DNA of 64,000 nt from Ryuthela nishihirai (Eukaryota; Arthropoda; Arachnida; Araneae; Heptathelidae). The DNA lies in contig JAWZYU010000017.1 of assembly GCA_038380435.1 (NCBI GenBank), positions 20,707,283 through 20,771,282 on the forward strand, written 5' to 3'. Below, piece after piece: positions 35,531-47,507 of the stretch (position 1 is the stretch's first letter; each line of letters begins with the position of its first letter). The notes beneath the pieces were generated by a model. The model worked only from the letters and a program-made list of their open reading frames with translations. It ran no database searches and was not told the DNA's origin. The translations under genes were made by a program, and so were the position numbers.

Positions 35531-35681
35531 TACAGTCACAAGCTGTCAATGGATTTGCACCAATTGTGCCTCTGCGGCCTCTGAAACTGAATTACTGCTT
35601 GAATCTCCAGCTTTGTATATACATATATGCTATACTTAGCCATGTTTGCTGTGACTCTGCACCTCACAGTATGGATTTATG

Positions 35682-36073
35682 TTGGTTGTTTTACCTCTGA
35701 GTGGCAATTTTTTGTGCACAATGGGCTAAATGGCTAGGTCCTAAAGGCTCAGAGAAGGTTTGGGAAGGGAACCCACAGGACATTTGTTAGGTGACAGATG
35801 GAAGTCTTCCATCAAGGCCATCCAGTGTGTTCTTTAAAATGCAGAACTTTTATCCATGCACAGCACCACGGCCATCCCATGCACAGAACCACGGCTTTAT
35901 GTCCTATCTGACTGATGGTGGTTTTTCCAAGTCCATCAGTGTCTCCTTTCTGATAAGACAAAGACAGGATAAGGGTTCAGTGGAGATAAATCTCAATGCT
36001 GACACAGGTGGGACTTGAATCTGGGAACTACATATTACGGGTCTGGCACACTACCATCTGAGATAACCCCCAT
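35682..36073 (-). mobile_element. tRNA-Met-like SINE, copy f
   Basis: Near full length from 'gttggttgttttacctctga' to 'accatctgagataaccccca' at the degraded head. A short internal duplication around 'gcacagcaccacggcc' and 'gcacagaaccacggct' (about 35858-35897) is specific to this copy. Confidence 0.85.
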
Positions 36074-36593
36074 ACAACATATTGTAACAGTGATGGCTGC
36101 TGCCATTTAATGACACTAACAAGTGCACTCGGCACAGTCCCAAATGTTTGTTAGTTTGACAGGGAACAAACTGGGAATCTTACTTTCTGACTTAACCTTG
36201 TATTTTCAACATCAGTTTCAGAAAATGTTTGTGATAAAGGCTGTACATGCTCCATTCTTTATGTGGAACAGTGTTTTTTTTTTGGGGGGGGAGGGGGTGT
36301 GTGTGGAAATTTTACTGCACTGTGAAATATGTAAATGCTACTTTTCACCAAAAAGCATTTTGCTAAAAAAAAAACATTTATCACATTAGTTGAAGACTGG
36401 GTGTACTGATTAAATGGCATAAAAATTCTCCGAAAACACTGGGAAACAAATTTTCATAAAAGTCATGCCTTTGAGATAAAAGTAGCCATTTCTTAAAGAT
36501 TTCAAGGTGCTGAACAAGAATATGACAATGAAAATGCAAAATTGGCTACAATTTATGAGAAATCCACAATAGTTTTTTATATAATAGGGTAAT

Positions 36594-38342
36594 ACGTACA
36601 TATGACATGTATCGCAAAACTCTGCTTCTACTTCCAACGTAGCTTTGCCCGTCACTTGTACAGATGCTCAGGATCATCTCTGGCGAGCGTTCAACAGTAG
36701 TCAGCCAACACTGAAGTGGACCTGTTTCCCTGGTATCATTTCTCCATCGTTGCAATGTCCTGGTGAAAATGTTCACCATGCTCATCACAAACCATGCCAC
36801 AGTTGTTGGGAAAGAAATCTAAGTGGGAATGGAGAAAGTGGATCTTTAAGGACATACTGCAACCAAGTTTGTGATACAGAGACAACATGTCCTTAACCAG
36901 CTTTCTTGTAGTTGTCTGCCCTGACATTCCCGAGGAATTTAGTTGACACCAGACGAAATGAGTCCCAAGCCTTTTTCGCATCACCCTGAAGCAGGTTGTT
37001 GAACATCTGGTCTCTGAACAGCTCACAGATCTGCAGATCCACAAAAATTCCCTCTTTAATTTTCGCTTCGCTGTCACAGGAATTTGTCAGCCAAGTACTT
37101 GAAAGCTGATGCTATCCAATCCAGTCCATGGCTTTTATGAAGTTTTTCATCACAGCGAGTTTGATGTATGGGGACAGTAGCAGGATTTTGTGCATTTCGG
37201 CCAGTGCTGGGTGCTCTACATTCTTCTCTCCAACCTTCAGAGATTTCCTCCGAGGCCAGTTTCTCTTCACGTAGTGCAAAGTTTTGCTCAGCTGTCTCAT
37301 TCACATAAGAAATGGTGATTTGTATATCCCAGCTGCAGACCCATCAACAGAGAGACACCTAACAGAAGACAGTTCAACAGCTGTTTTAGGTTGTCATAGG
37401 TTTCTTTCATGTAGACAGTGTGTCCGACTGGAATGGATGGAAGTCGATTTCCATTATGCAGCAACACTGCCTTGAGACCCAATTTCGAGGAGTCTATGAA
37501 TAGTCACCATTCTTGAGGGTCAAGTTTGATTCCGAAGGCATTCATCAGGCCATCTACATCGGAGCAGAACACAAGATCATCTTCCTTTCTGAAGTAAGGT
37601 GCAAACTGCTCATGACGAGTTTGAAATGAAATCACTCGGACATTTTCCTTGAGAAGATTCCATTGTTTAAGTCTTATTCCAAGTAACTCTGCTTTGGCCT
37701 TGGACAGCTCCAGATCATGAACAAGATTGTTCATTTCTTCTTCAGTGAGAATGTGTGGCACAGGTGACATAACGTGGCAAACGTATGGATCATCACTAGA
37801 CATCAAAGGCTGCAGAGAACCCCATGTCGGTTCACCTCCCTCCTCATCATCTGAATTGATGGAAAATTCTTTCGGAGGTTTGGGAACGGGAAGGCCTTCG
37901 CTGTGAGGAGTGGTTGGAGAGCAGATTGTACATTCGAGTATGCTATTGTCCATTTCTTTTTCCTTGTGATGCCTCCAGAAACAGGTGGAACCATGCAGAA
38001 GTAGCAGTCATTTGTGTGATTGCTTGGCTCTCTCCAAACCATAGGAACAGCAAATGAAATCGCCACTTTTTCACCTTTCAGCCACTTCGAAAGATTTCTT
38101 GCACACGTACTGCAGCATATGTGTGGGGTCCAGGCATTGTCCTGGTCCCCGATCTTGCATCCTAAATAAAACTCATACACCACTTTCACTACTGGAGTGA
38201 TGGCCCTTTTCTGGCTTGCAAATGTCACTTCCCCGCAAATGTAACAAAATGTATTTGCACTATTAACACATACACAGTTATGAGGAATCACTACTGCTGG
38301 ATTAAAACTGCAAGGATCACTTGTGTTGTACTTACGACTCAA
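36594..38342 (-). pseudogene. Broken copy of a Cys-rich gene family associated with arthropods
   Basis: Read from 38342 leftward: a Cys-rich N-terminal region (TFCYICGEVTF, HICCSTCARNL, VPMVWREP, NDCYFCMVPP), then PHSEGLPVPKPP, HDLELSKAKAELLGIRLKQW NLL-type sequence, FIDSSKLGLKAVLLHNGN, QLGYTNHHFLCE, and near 36870-36690 CSMSLKIHFLHSHLDFFPNN, DEHGEHFHQDIATMEKRYQG. I recall this motif order from a multi-copy, unnamed family of uncharacterised arthropod proteins that behaves like mobile DNA. Here it has a stop replacing Arg after DPQEW (near 37502), a deletion after LKQLL and several frameshifts. Function unknown. Confidence 0.8.
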
Positions 38343-38344
38343 GG

Positions 38345-38985
38345 GTAAATGGGAGTCGCTAAAAAGACTTGCTCACCCTACGAGATGTTGCTTACAACTA
38401 ATGATTGCATCATCTTTTGTCCGTGCTCGCAAAGCTGCGATGTCATGACTCAACTACATTGCATCAGACAATGATGCAATATCTTCAGGGGTTGTGTGTA
38501 TGGTGGGCTGATGCAATACAATATGTTACAATTTGGAGTTTAAAATATAGCATTGCAAAATGGTTACCTATGTACTCAATGCAGACTGAGTCGTTTATAC
38601 ATGACCATCTCTGTCTTTCCTAAACAAGAGTCAATCGACAAATTTTATTGTCATTTTCATATTCAGCACCTCGAAATTAGTAAAGATTGGCTATTTTCAT
38701 TTCAAAGTCTTTTTGTGTGTTGCCCAGTGTAACAATTGAACTTTGTTTTTAAGATATATATATTGTATATCTGCAGTATATAGAGATCTAGAGTACATGG
38801 TGCTTAATTGAATCAGGTAATTTTCTTAGTTTCTCTGCAAAGATAAACATAAACTACTTTAAACTGAATGCATGAATCAACCATGCAAAATTATTAATAA
38901 CCATCTACATTTTTATCATCTCCTGTTCTTTGGTTTACATAATAAATCCAAATTGTTGCCCTATTAGAACTTTTAAAACTTAGTA
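38345..38985. other. Flank of the Cys-rich pseudogene, unidentified
   Basis: 38345-38640 is less AT-biased than the region beyond it and may be upstream sequence of the same element. No terminal inverted repeat was found. Confidence 0.4.
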
Positions 38986-38989
38986 GTGA

Positions 38990-39125
38990 AATTTTACTAA
39001 TATTACATAATTAGCACTGCGTGCAAATATTTACTGTCCTTGCATGATAAACATTCAAAGTTAAATATAATAACCAAGAGTGTGTGCAAATGCAAGTTAT
39101 TTTTATAGCACTGTAGGCATCCCTT
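38990..39125 (+). repeat. Dispersed direct repeat, copy 2
   Basis: Partner of 34730-34885, sharing 'gagtgtgtgcaaatgcaagt' and 'tttttatagcactg'. Confidence 0.6.
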
Positions 39126-39274
39126 GTGAAACTATTTTTCACAAGGGGTATTGATAGTGCATTTCTAATATTTGCTATCAATAACTAATCACAAATTATT
39201 CAAAAATATGTTTTATAAATGCTGAAATGCAGACACACTGTTACACCATCAAACATATATATATACTGAGGGCT

Positions 39275-39803
39275 CACTGAATTATGACCATCTCCATCCA
39301 TGTTATATAAATGGAAGCTAACTTCAAAGCTCTATAACCTCTAAACTAAACATTTTATGAGAAAATGTAACTGAAGATAAATTAAAGATCTCAATCAAAT
39401 CCAGCTAAATCTCAATTTTTAATAATGTTTGCTTTGTACTTAAATAATTATGGATTTTGAATATTTAACAGCAACAAAGCGTCTTAGGAAAACTGAAAAA
39501 CACCAAAAATATATATTCATTAACTTTTCAAATCTGTTCTATGAAATGGTGTGAAATAATACTTCTTATTCATATTATAACTAACTTCTGAATTAAATTC
39601 TAATGTTAGGCATTGCTGTTGTTAAATATTCAAACTTCCATAACTCTTTAAATACTAAGAGAATATTGTTGAAAAATCGAGATTTAGATAGATTTGACTG
39701 AGATCTATATCTTTCGTTACATTTTCTCATAAAACAGTTTAGAAGTTATAGAGCTTCGAAGTTAGCTTCCACTTACTGGAAGGGAGATAGTCATAATTCA
39801 GTG
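39275..39803. mobile_element. Foldback MITE, copy 2
   Basis: Inverted arms of over 200 bases: left starts cactgaattatgaccatctc, right ends gtcataattcagtg, and 'gtggaagctaacttc..aagctctataac' is shared between arms. The interior is AT-rich and non-coding. Its right end abuts the tail of an RTE LINE. Confidence 0.82.
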
Positions 39804-41770
39804 GCATCATCCTCAAGTAGATATTGGCTAAGGAGGTCCAACCAGACTACAATTTAGTTCTCCAGGCATATTTATCCTGAGCTACATCTTGCCACTGCAC
39901 ACCAATTCTAACAGCTAATTTTCAGATCCTGTTTGATATTGTCTGCTCACTGCAAGGTAGGTCTCCCTAATGCTGCTCAAAGGAGGTTGCCGACTCCTTT
40001 GCCTAACCTCATCATGACTTACAAAGTTGAACCACCTAATGCCCAAGATAATGTGCAAGCATCTAGAATCAAAACATAAAATTTCCTGTTATCTTGCTTA
40101 CAGTGAGTCCAGGTTAACTACCATAACTAATTCTAGAAAGAACCAAACTATCATACAGTCTAATTTTAGTCTTCAGGTGTATACACCTATTTGTCCACAC
40201 TCTCTATAGATTCTTAAAAGTCCCAGCAGCAATCCCTATTCGTCTGTTAATCTCACGCCGCACATCACCAGTATCTGTTACATTGCTCTCAAGATAATTA
40301 AACTGTGACACCTGTTCAAGACTGCAGGAATTCAGATTAACTGAATCACAGCCTGCCTGACCAATTTTCATCACTTTCGTTTTCTCTGTTTATAACCAAA
40401 CCTACTCTACTACCAGTCTCATCAACAGCTCGAATGACAGAGTTCATCTCATCAACATCATTTTCCAAAAGGGCTAAATCATCAGCATAATCTAAAACAG
40501 AAATTTTCGTATCTCAAGTCCATTTAAGGCCAAAATCTTTCCCTTGAAGTGAATTTTGCATAACATAATCAATAACCAAGCTAAAAAGAAAAGGAGACAA
40601 AATGCACCCTTGTCAAACACCAGAAGTAATGCTAAACCAATTGCTACAAGCCTTAGCAACTCTCACACACGACTCAGTGTTATTATAGAGAGCTTTCATT
40701 ATGTTAACTAACTTGTCAGGTATACCATATGATCTCACAAATTATGATGATCAACAGAGTCGAAAGCCTTTTTGAAATCAACAAAGCTAGCAACCAAAGG
40801 TTTCTGAAACTCTAAACATTTCTCAAGAATCTGCCTAAGTGAAAATATCTGATCCACACATCCCCTACCACTTCTGAATCCACATTGCTCATCATGCAAT
40901 TGACTGTCAACCAGATTCTTAATTCTATTAAGCACAATCATGGAAAGAACTTTACCTGAAACAGAGAGTAGGCTGATACCCCTATAATTATCACAAGAAC
41001 TGCGATCACCTTTTTTGAAAATAGGGATAACAATAGCTCTGGTAAAATCCTTAGGAACCATGCCTTTATCATAAAAGATATTCAGAATTTCAGTCATCCA
41101 AGTGGTAACCAAAACATTCCCAGCTCTAAGCATTTCCATAGTAATTTCATCTACCCCTGGGGATTTATGAAGTTTAAGTTTAGAAACAGCCAAAATAACT
41201 TCAGATTGTGTTATAGGGCCAACATTAAAGCCACCAATGCATCTATCATCATTGCAAACAATGGGAGTAGAACTAACCGCATTGTTTAGAATATCACTGA
41301 AATGCTCAGCCCACCTAGCCATAAGAGAATCCTCTTCTATAACCTTACCTTGTTTATCCTTCAATCCCTGTATACCTGTCCGTTTTCTACCACACAAAAC
41401 ATTAACCATCTGGTACAGCTCTCTACTGTTTTGCTGTCTAACTGCTTCTTCGGCTTTGTCAGCCAATCCATCAAGCCAAAGATTCTTATCAGCAGCTAAC
41501 TGATCCTTTACACGTTTATTAAGCTCTCCGTAATGCTTTCTATTAGGACTAGTAGGGTAGGGTGTTCATTCAAATTATTCCTGCAATTCCTTCTTTTAAA
41601 AATAAGCTACATAACCTTATCACTCAAATAATTTGTTCTGTTCCTTTTTACCCAAAACAGTATTATTAGTTAAAAAAAAGCCTGTTAAAACTGATCCCAT
41701 TCTTTCTCAACTTCAGTAGTAAGCAAACCACACCTGTGTAATGACTAAGTAATTGATCCAAAATTGAAAA
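39804..41770 (-). mobile_element. RTE LINE, 5'-truncated, with reverse transcriptase
   Basis: Tail side at the left ('catcatcctcaag', then the conserved 'aggaggtccaacc'), reverse-transcriptase core at 41466-40735, and more upstream sequence to about 41770. The long open reading and good similarity to the other copies make this the best preserved reverse-transcriptase domain in the window. Confidence 0.92.
40735..41466 (-). pseudogene. RTE reverse transcriptase, N-terminal half of RT
   Basis: The 243-codon open reading contains VNVLCGRKRTGIQGLKDKQG, KSPGVDEITMEMLRAG (the conserved K-PG-D-I motif), VIPIFKKGDRSSCDNYRGIS LLS-type motif, and FVDFKKAFDSVDHHNL with the first catalytic Asp. These are classic non-LTR reverse-transcriptase blocks. 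The following YADD box (near 40490) is shifted out of frame, so the polymerase is broken. Function is target-primed reverse transcription of the LINE RNA, and perhaps of SINE RNA. Confidence 0.92.
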
Positions 41771-41774
41771 ATTA

Positions 41775-42470
41775 CAACCACAGCTACTCAATGTTAATTT
41801 AATATTCACGATCTTTAGCTGTACAATAGTTAAAACTTAATCAATTCTCCCAGTATGATTTTACACGATTATCTTAGCTCGGTATTAAAATTATATTGCT
41901 GCATGTGCAATATCTGAGATTATCTTATTACACCAATTTTAACTTGACATCACTTTTTGTTAAAAAATTTATACAATATAAAAGATATTAAAGTGTTATT
42001 AACAGTTCGGCTTCACTATTGGGCCAGCCCATGACGGTGTAACCTTGAGATGATGTTCTTCTCAGTTTAATACTCCACACCGGTTCTGGTTATTTGTTAT
42101 TCTAACTGGTAATTTCCTGGCTTAGCTGTTATTCTGGATGGTGTGCACACTGTTGGTATAGTTGTACATTAACTGCTGGTCGAGGCTGGTACAGTCACTT
42201 AGTTTTTCACTTCAGTGAATTACTTTACACCTTGCTTATAGTTGTGTTTCCTCCAAGACTCCTTGTATTAAGGTTACCAGTCTAATGCTTAATAGTGCTA
42301 ATCCTTTTAAGTGATCACAATCCATTTTGGCATATGTTTATTTCCCTTTTTTCATCCCAAGGAGATTGAAAAAAATTCAACTTTAAAAGAACTAAACGAG
42401 TTTTTAAAATGCTTAAAATATTTAACATTTAAAAGTTAAAAAACTTCCACCCATAAAACATTTTGAAGAA
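41775..42470. other. Unidentified repeat-like intron sequence
   Basis: About 42005-42300 is less AT-rich ('gggccagcccatgacggtgt') and non-coding. It could be part of a Penelope terminal repeat or another element, but no partner copy was found. Confidence 0.35.
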
Positions 42471-42477
42471 CTTCTAC

Positions 42478-42530
42478 TTCACAACGTGTTTCATTCCCCC
42501 TCCTCCTATCATGGGGATCCCTCAGGTACA
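42478..42530 (-). ncRNA. Degenerate hammerhead-like motif of a second Penelope element
   Basis: Minus strand: CTGAGGGA, a strong stem II TCCCC...GGGGGA, then ATGAAACACGTTGTG. Layout follows the hammerhead pair at 17.9 and 20.2 kb, with an altered core. It lies downstream (minus sense) of a GIY-YIG fragment, where a Penelope terminal repeat would be. Confidence 0.38.
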
Positions 42531-42741
42531 AATGCAGTCGAGATTGACTGGCCTTCAGCTTTATACACCTCTCTCTCTCTCATTATCGGTTGACTGCACA
42601 GCTCAGGTCACTCACACACCAAGAAGTTCCAAGCTGCAGGTACGATTGGTATTTCTGTGTTACATATGGAGGTTTTATGCATATTTATTAAGTGTTTCGG
42701 TGTACTGTAGTTGAAATTTAGTGGATGGTGAAGTTAATGGT

Positions 42742-42927
42742 TTATATTTTATTTATTTGTATATCATTTTCAATTATTACCTGTGCTAATGCTGCATTTT
42801 TTTTTTCATTTTTAATATTACTATTATGTTCTGACATATGTTGATCATATATTCGGTATGTCTTCCCTATATAATTATTTTTTCCATCTAATTTATTACT
42901 TGGGTTATCTATATTTATGTATTCCAT
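42742..42927 (-). pseudogene. GIY-YIG fragment of a second Penelope-like element
   Basis: The 61-codon reading has MEYINIDNPSNKLDGKNNYI GKTYRIYDQHMSEH-type sequence, clearly homologous to the endonuclease at 19679-20140 (NKLEGKNIYIGKTYRQYETR) but diverged. Only the central part of the domain remains, with no reverse transcriptase nearby. Confidence 0.82.
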
Positions 42928-43185
42928 TACCGTATGTGCATGACTTGTTTAAGTCTATTCCACATCGAATTGTGTCTGATCTGAATGCTCGAGGTGGGCC
43001 TACAACTTAATGTTTCCAAAAACAGCATGTGTTGCCATTATTTTGATAAACCCTTGTATGACACCAATAAGTAATTGCATTAAATGAGAAATAGTGTTAA
43101 AATTCAAATGAAATAAAAGATTTTTTTTTTTCATGCATTGTTCCTATGATGTCAATCTATTAAAGTTTAGCTCTCGGGTTGCGTT

Positions 43186-43404
43186 GTTGGGCTGTTTTAC
43201 CTCTGAGCGGCACTTTTTTGCACACCATGGGCTAAATGGTCAGGTCACGTGAACCCCGACGGCTCAGAGAAGGTTAGGGGAGGGGACCCACTGGAACAGC
43301 AGTTAGGAGACAGATGGTAGCCTCCCGTCAAGGCCATCCAGTGTGTTCTTTAACGTGCACAGATATGGCTCACACACACAGGGCAACGGCTTAACGTCCC
43401 ATCC
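43186..43404 (-). mobile_element. tRNA-Met-like SINE, copy g (head missing)
   Basis: Runs from 'gctgttttacctctgagcgg' to 'ggcttaacgtcccatcc' and stops before the tRNA-like head. Being minus-oriented, it is 5'-truncated, as in incomplete target-primed insertion. Confidence 0.88.
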
Positions 43405-44184
43405 ATAGCTCTCAGGCAAAATCTATCTAATATAGCAACTGTCATATGAATATCATGAAACTTCTTTTGAACTGCAAAGAGTGCAGATAAAAATGTTTAA
43501 CTTGATCTAACAGAAAAGTACATTACCAAAAGTATTTAGCAATTTCTGCATTAAATCAAAAGGAACCAAAATTTAAAAGTTCCACAGCATCTGAAATTTT
43601 TTTTTTATAATTAAATCAAACCAGATATACGCCAAAGATTAAATTAAATCTGTGAATTTTAACAAAATTCTGCTGAAAGCCAAGTGTGTGTAAATTAACC
43701 TTTTAAATACAAAAACAAACTTTTCATAAAGCATATTGCTCATAAAGCTTTTTTACAAGTTAAAAGTAAAGAACAAAAACTTAAAAGAAAAAAGACTAAG
43801 AGCTCAAAGAAATAGTTGATGAAAGTAAGCAAGACTACATATGGATAAGTGCTAGGCATATTTAGTTAATGCCTCAAACCTGGCCAGCAGCTAAGCATAT
43901 TATATCTTACAATTAACATAACTGTGGTGCTCTGCTTCTCCACTTCTCAAATAACTTTGATATATTATAATTATTGACTTTTCATTGTACTATGTTTATT
44001 TTACAAATGTAAGGTATGAGGTTCCATGTCTACAGGACATCTCTCATGATACTTTGCTATTGAATGTAAAGAATGAATTAAACACAGTAATTCTTATTGA
44101 TAGCCTTATACTTTTTTATTGCTAAAATATTAATTGCACATATTCAAATAAAAGTATAAATGATAAAAATAAAATGCTTCATAC
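43405..44184. other. Intron sequence, no gene seen
   Basis: AT-rich, no recognised element before the exon at 44185. Confidence 0.5.
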
Positions 44185-44305
44185 CAGGATGAAACCTTTC
44201 TTGTCGAAGATCCCTATCTAGGGACCTAGATCTGTGATGTCGACCATCATCTACAAAATCATCTGGAACATGAGATTTTCCTTCAAATCCATGGTTTCTT
44301 TCATC
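44185..44305 (-). CDS. Internal exon of the RS/RG-rich gene
   Basis: The exon is 121 nt (40 codons plus one base), with acceptor attcatattag and donor CATCCTG|GTATGA. It encodes DERNHGFEGKSHVPDDFVDD followed by GRHHRSRSLDRDLRQERFHP, an RS-type stretch with short RS and RD dipeptides. It starts in phase 0 after the 50243 exon and ends in phase 1, completing Gly with the next exon. Confidence 0.85.
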
Positions 44306-44889
44306 CTAATATGAATGTTTCAAAGAAAGAAAATAATACCAGACTCAAACTCACATTAAATTTTATTTTTACTATTGTACTGCTAACAAAATAGAAGATT
44401 AAGTTTAAAAGTTAAAAACAGAGTAAATAACTGAAAAAGGAAACAATTTTATAATACCTTATCTTACAGGCAGAAAACAATATCTACAGTTTGTATAGAC
44501 ATTAAAAAAATTAAATTTTATCATTGTGATTAAAAAAGTCTGTGCAAGTAGCTGCCACAGCTTCCAGAAAAATATGCTTAACTTGCAAAAAAAAAAAGTC
44601 CAGTTCTGTCTTAGTAAGATTTGAAGTGCACAGATACAAGTAGATATTTCCTGGCTGAATTGTGTTGAAAAATTTCTTACATCCATCCTGTGGAAAACAA
44701 GTGTATCCACTAAAGAAATAAGAGGTAATTGTTAAAATATGCAGACGAGAGTAGGCTTCTATTACAGTTCGTACCTGCTGTGCTTTCAATATTTGTTATT
44801 GGAATGCATCACAATCTAGCCAGTTAAATTTGAACTTGCACAATTTTATCAATTGCACACACACACATACATACATACAAAATCCTTAT

Positions 44890-46620
44890 GTAGCTATGGG
44901 CTACAGAGGTCCAACCAGACTATGAATTTTCCTCTCCAGATGTGTCTCTTTTGAGCTACAGCTGCTGCATTTGGCCACTCTAGGCCAATTCTAGCAAGGT
45001 CCTGTTTGACATTGTCTGCCCATCGCATCCTAGGTCTTCCCCTTTTTCTGAAACCCCTAGGTACACTGCTCACAATCCTCTTCCCCAATCTCCAGCTATG
45101 CATAAGGGCAACATGGCCAAATCAATGCAGTCTCTCTCTGCACAATATGTTGCTCAAAGGAGGTTGATGACTCCTTCTAACCTCATCATTACTTACAAAG
45201 ACAAATCACCTAATGCCCAAGATACTGCGCAAGCATCTAGAATCAGAAGCATCTAGTTTCTTGTTATCCTGCTTACAAAGGGTTCATGTTTTGCTACCAA
45301 ACTAACCTTAGAAAGAACCAAAATATTATATAGCCTAATATTAGGCTTTATGTGTAAACATCTATTTTTCCACACTTTCCATAGGTTTTTAAATATCTCA
45401 GTGGCAATCCATATTCTTCTATTTATCTCATGCTGCACATCACCAGTATCTGTTATGTAGCTCCCAAGGTAATTAAACTGAGACACTCACTCAATAGTAC
45501 AGCCATTTAAAGCAACTGAAGCACCATCTGCCTGACCAATTTCATCACTTTAGTTTTTTCTCTGTTTATCATCAAACCTATTCTATTACCAGTCTCATCA
45601 ACAGCCCTAATGAACGAATTCATCTCATCAACAGGGTCAAATCACCTGCATAATCTAAATCAGAAATTTTGAAATCTCTAGACCATTTAAGGCCAAAAAC
45701 TTTCCCTTGCAAAGAATTTTGCACTACATAATCAATAACCAAAGAGAAAAGGAGACAGAATGCACCCTTGTCTAACTCCACTAGCAATGCTAAACCAATC
45801 GCTAAAGACGTACCAACTCTCACACACGACTCAGTGGTATTATAGAGAGGTCTCATTACACTAACTAATCAGGTATTCCATATGATCTAACAATCAACCA
45901 CAAATTATGTCGATCAACAGAGTCAAAAGCCTTTTCGAAATCTGTAAAGCTAGCAATCACAGGTTTCTGAAACTCTAAACATTTCTCAAGAATCTGTCTA
46001 AGTAAAATTATTTTATCAATACATACATCCCCACTGTTCATCACGCAGTTGTCCATCAACCAAATTCTCAATTCTATTAAGTATAATCATGCAAAGAACT
46101 TTATCCGGAACAGAAAGTAAACTAATTCCCCTATAATTATCACAAAAACTTCGATCACCTTTTTCAAAAATTGGAACAATGATAGCTCTAGAAAATCCTT
46201 AAAACACCACCTTTATCATAAAAAAAAATTCAAAATTTCAGTCAGCCATGTGACAACACAAGTGTTCCCAGCTCTAAGCATTTCAGTGGTGATTTCATCC
46301 ACCCCTGGAGATTTATGTAGTTTTATATAGAGATAGCCAAAGTGACTTTGGAATGTGATAGAAGGCCATCTTAAAAGCCAGTAGTGCATCTATCCTCATT
46401 ACAAACAATGGGAGCAGAAATAATCACATTATTTAGAACATCACTGAAATGGTCAGACCACCTAGCACCATCACATAATTCTCACCTTAAACCACCTTGC
46501 CATATTTATCCCTCAATCCCTGTGTACCTGTCTGTTTCTTCCCACATAAAACATTAACCATCTGTTACAACCCCCTGTTGTTGTTTCGTTTACTGCTTCC
46601 TCTGGTTTGTCAGCCCAAGA
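44890..46620 (-). pseudogene. RTE reverse transcriptase, broken
   Basis: Minus-strand pieces: IILLRQILEKCLEFQKPVIA then FTDFEKAFDSVDRHNLW (46060-45890, first catalytic Asp), FGLKWSRDFKISDLDYAGDL (45690-45630, where the YADD box has become YAGD), WHEINRRI-like HEINRRIWIATEIFKNLWKV (45430-45370), and the C-terminal GRPRMRWADNVKQDLARIGL (45040-44980). The Asp-to-Gly change in the catalytic box plus frameshifts show it is inactive. Confidence 0.88.
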
Positions 46621-47126
46621 TTCTTATAAGCTGTTAATAGCCATGGTGTGCTTTGGCTATATTTGGATCTTTCAGACCTTCAGTATTGAAGGTAATTTTC
46701 TTAACCTCAGCACAACTTTTCTTGAGCTTCAGCTACAAGACACTTTTGACCAGATAATGGTCAGACACAAGTTTTGGCTCCCCTGCATGATCTGGTATTC
46801 CTAACTGAACTGGCCCATTTGCTGTTAATTAAAATTTATCATATTGCTGTGAAACCCATGTATATTTATAAATGTCCCATTGTTTGAAGTATGTGTTAGT
46901 TATTTGTAAACTGTTAAGTTTACTTACCTGTAAGAGACATTCCCCATTGGAACTACCAATGCCAAAGGGACCTAAAACTCCTGCCCAAAAGTTAGAGTCA
47001 GTACCAACTTTAGCATTGAGAGCCTAGCACAAGAGAAATATCTCCTTTCTTCACAGAATTCAAAATATCCTGAAGCTGGCTGTAAAACGTATCCTTCTCA
47101 TTCTCATCAGAGTCCTCTGTGGGGGC

Positions 47127-47507
47127 TTGGGTTGTTTTACCTCTGAGCGGCACTTTTTTGCACACCATGGGCTAAATGGCCAGGTCACATGGACCCCGAA
47201 GGCTCAGAGAAGGTTGGGGGAGGGGACCCACTGGAACAGCTGTTGGGAGACAGATGGTAGCCTCCCGTCAAGGCCATCCAGCGTGTTCTTTAACGTGCAC
47301 AGGGTATGGCTCTCCCGCACACGGGGCCACGGCTTAACGTCCCATCCGACGGACGGCGGCCTTTCCAAGCCCATCGGTGTCCCCTACTGACCGTGGGCAG
47401 GGCGGGGAATTTTGCGGAGATAAATCTCAACGCTGACCCAGCTGGGACTCGAACCTGGAAACTACAGATTACGAGCCTGGCGCGCTACCGACTGAGCCAC
47501 CCCCGCC
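47127..47507 (-). mobile_element. tRNA-Met-like SINE, complete copy (reference)
   Basis: Flanked by an exact 13-bp duplication, cctctgtgggggc, at 47114-47126 and 47508-47520. On the minus strand the head reads as tRNA: A box TGGCTCAGTCGGTAGCGCGC (47499-47480), an anticodon loop CTCGTAA where tRNA-Met has CTCATAA, and a perfect B box GGTTCGAGTCC (47455-47445). A ~200-bp body with a strongly conserved centre ('gtcccatccgacggacggcg') follows, then the tail. RNA polymerase III would start at the tRNA-like end. This copy is the least diverged of ten. Confidence 0.95.

Noticed and set aside
36123..36389. 88-codon plus-strand frame near a poly-G run
   Set aside because: Low-complexity, no start context or homology, and crosses a G-rich simple repeat.
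41237..41503. Plus-strand frames opposite the RTE reverse transcriptase
   Set aside because: Antisense shadows of the minus-strand reverse-transcriptase reading at 41466-40735.
47438..47507. Possible functional tRNA-Met gene
   Set aside because: The tRNA-like part is fused to a SINE body, has a changed anticodon (CGT), and is bounded by a 13-bp target duplication.
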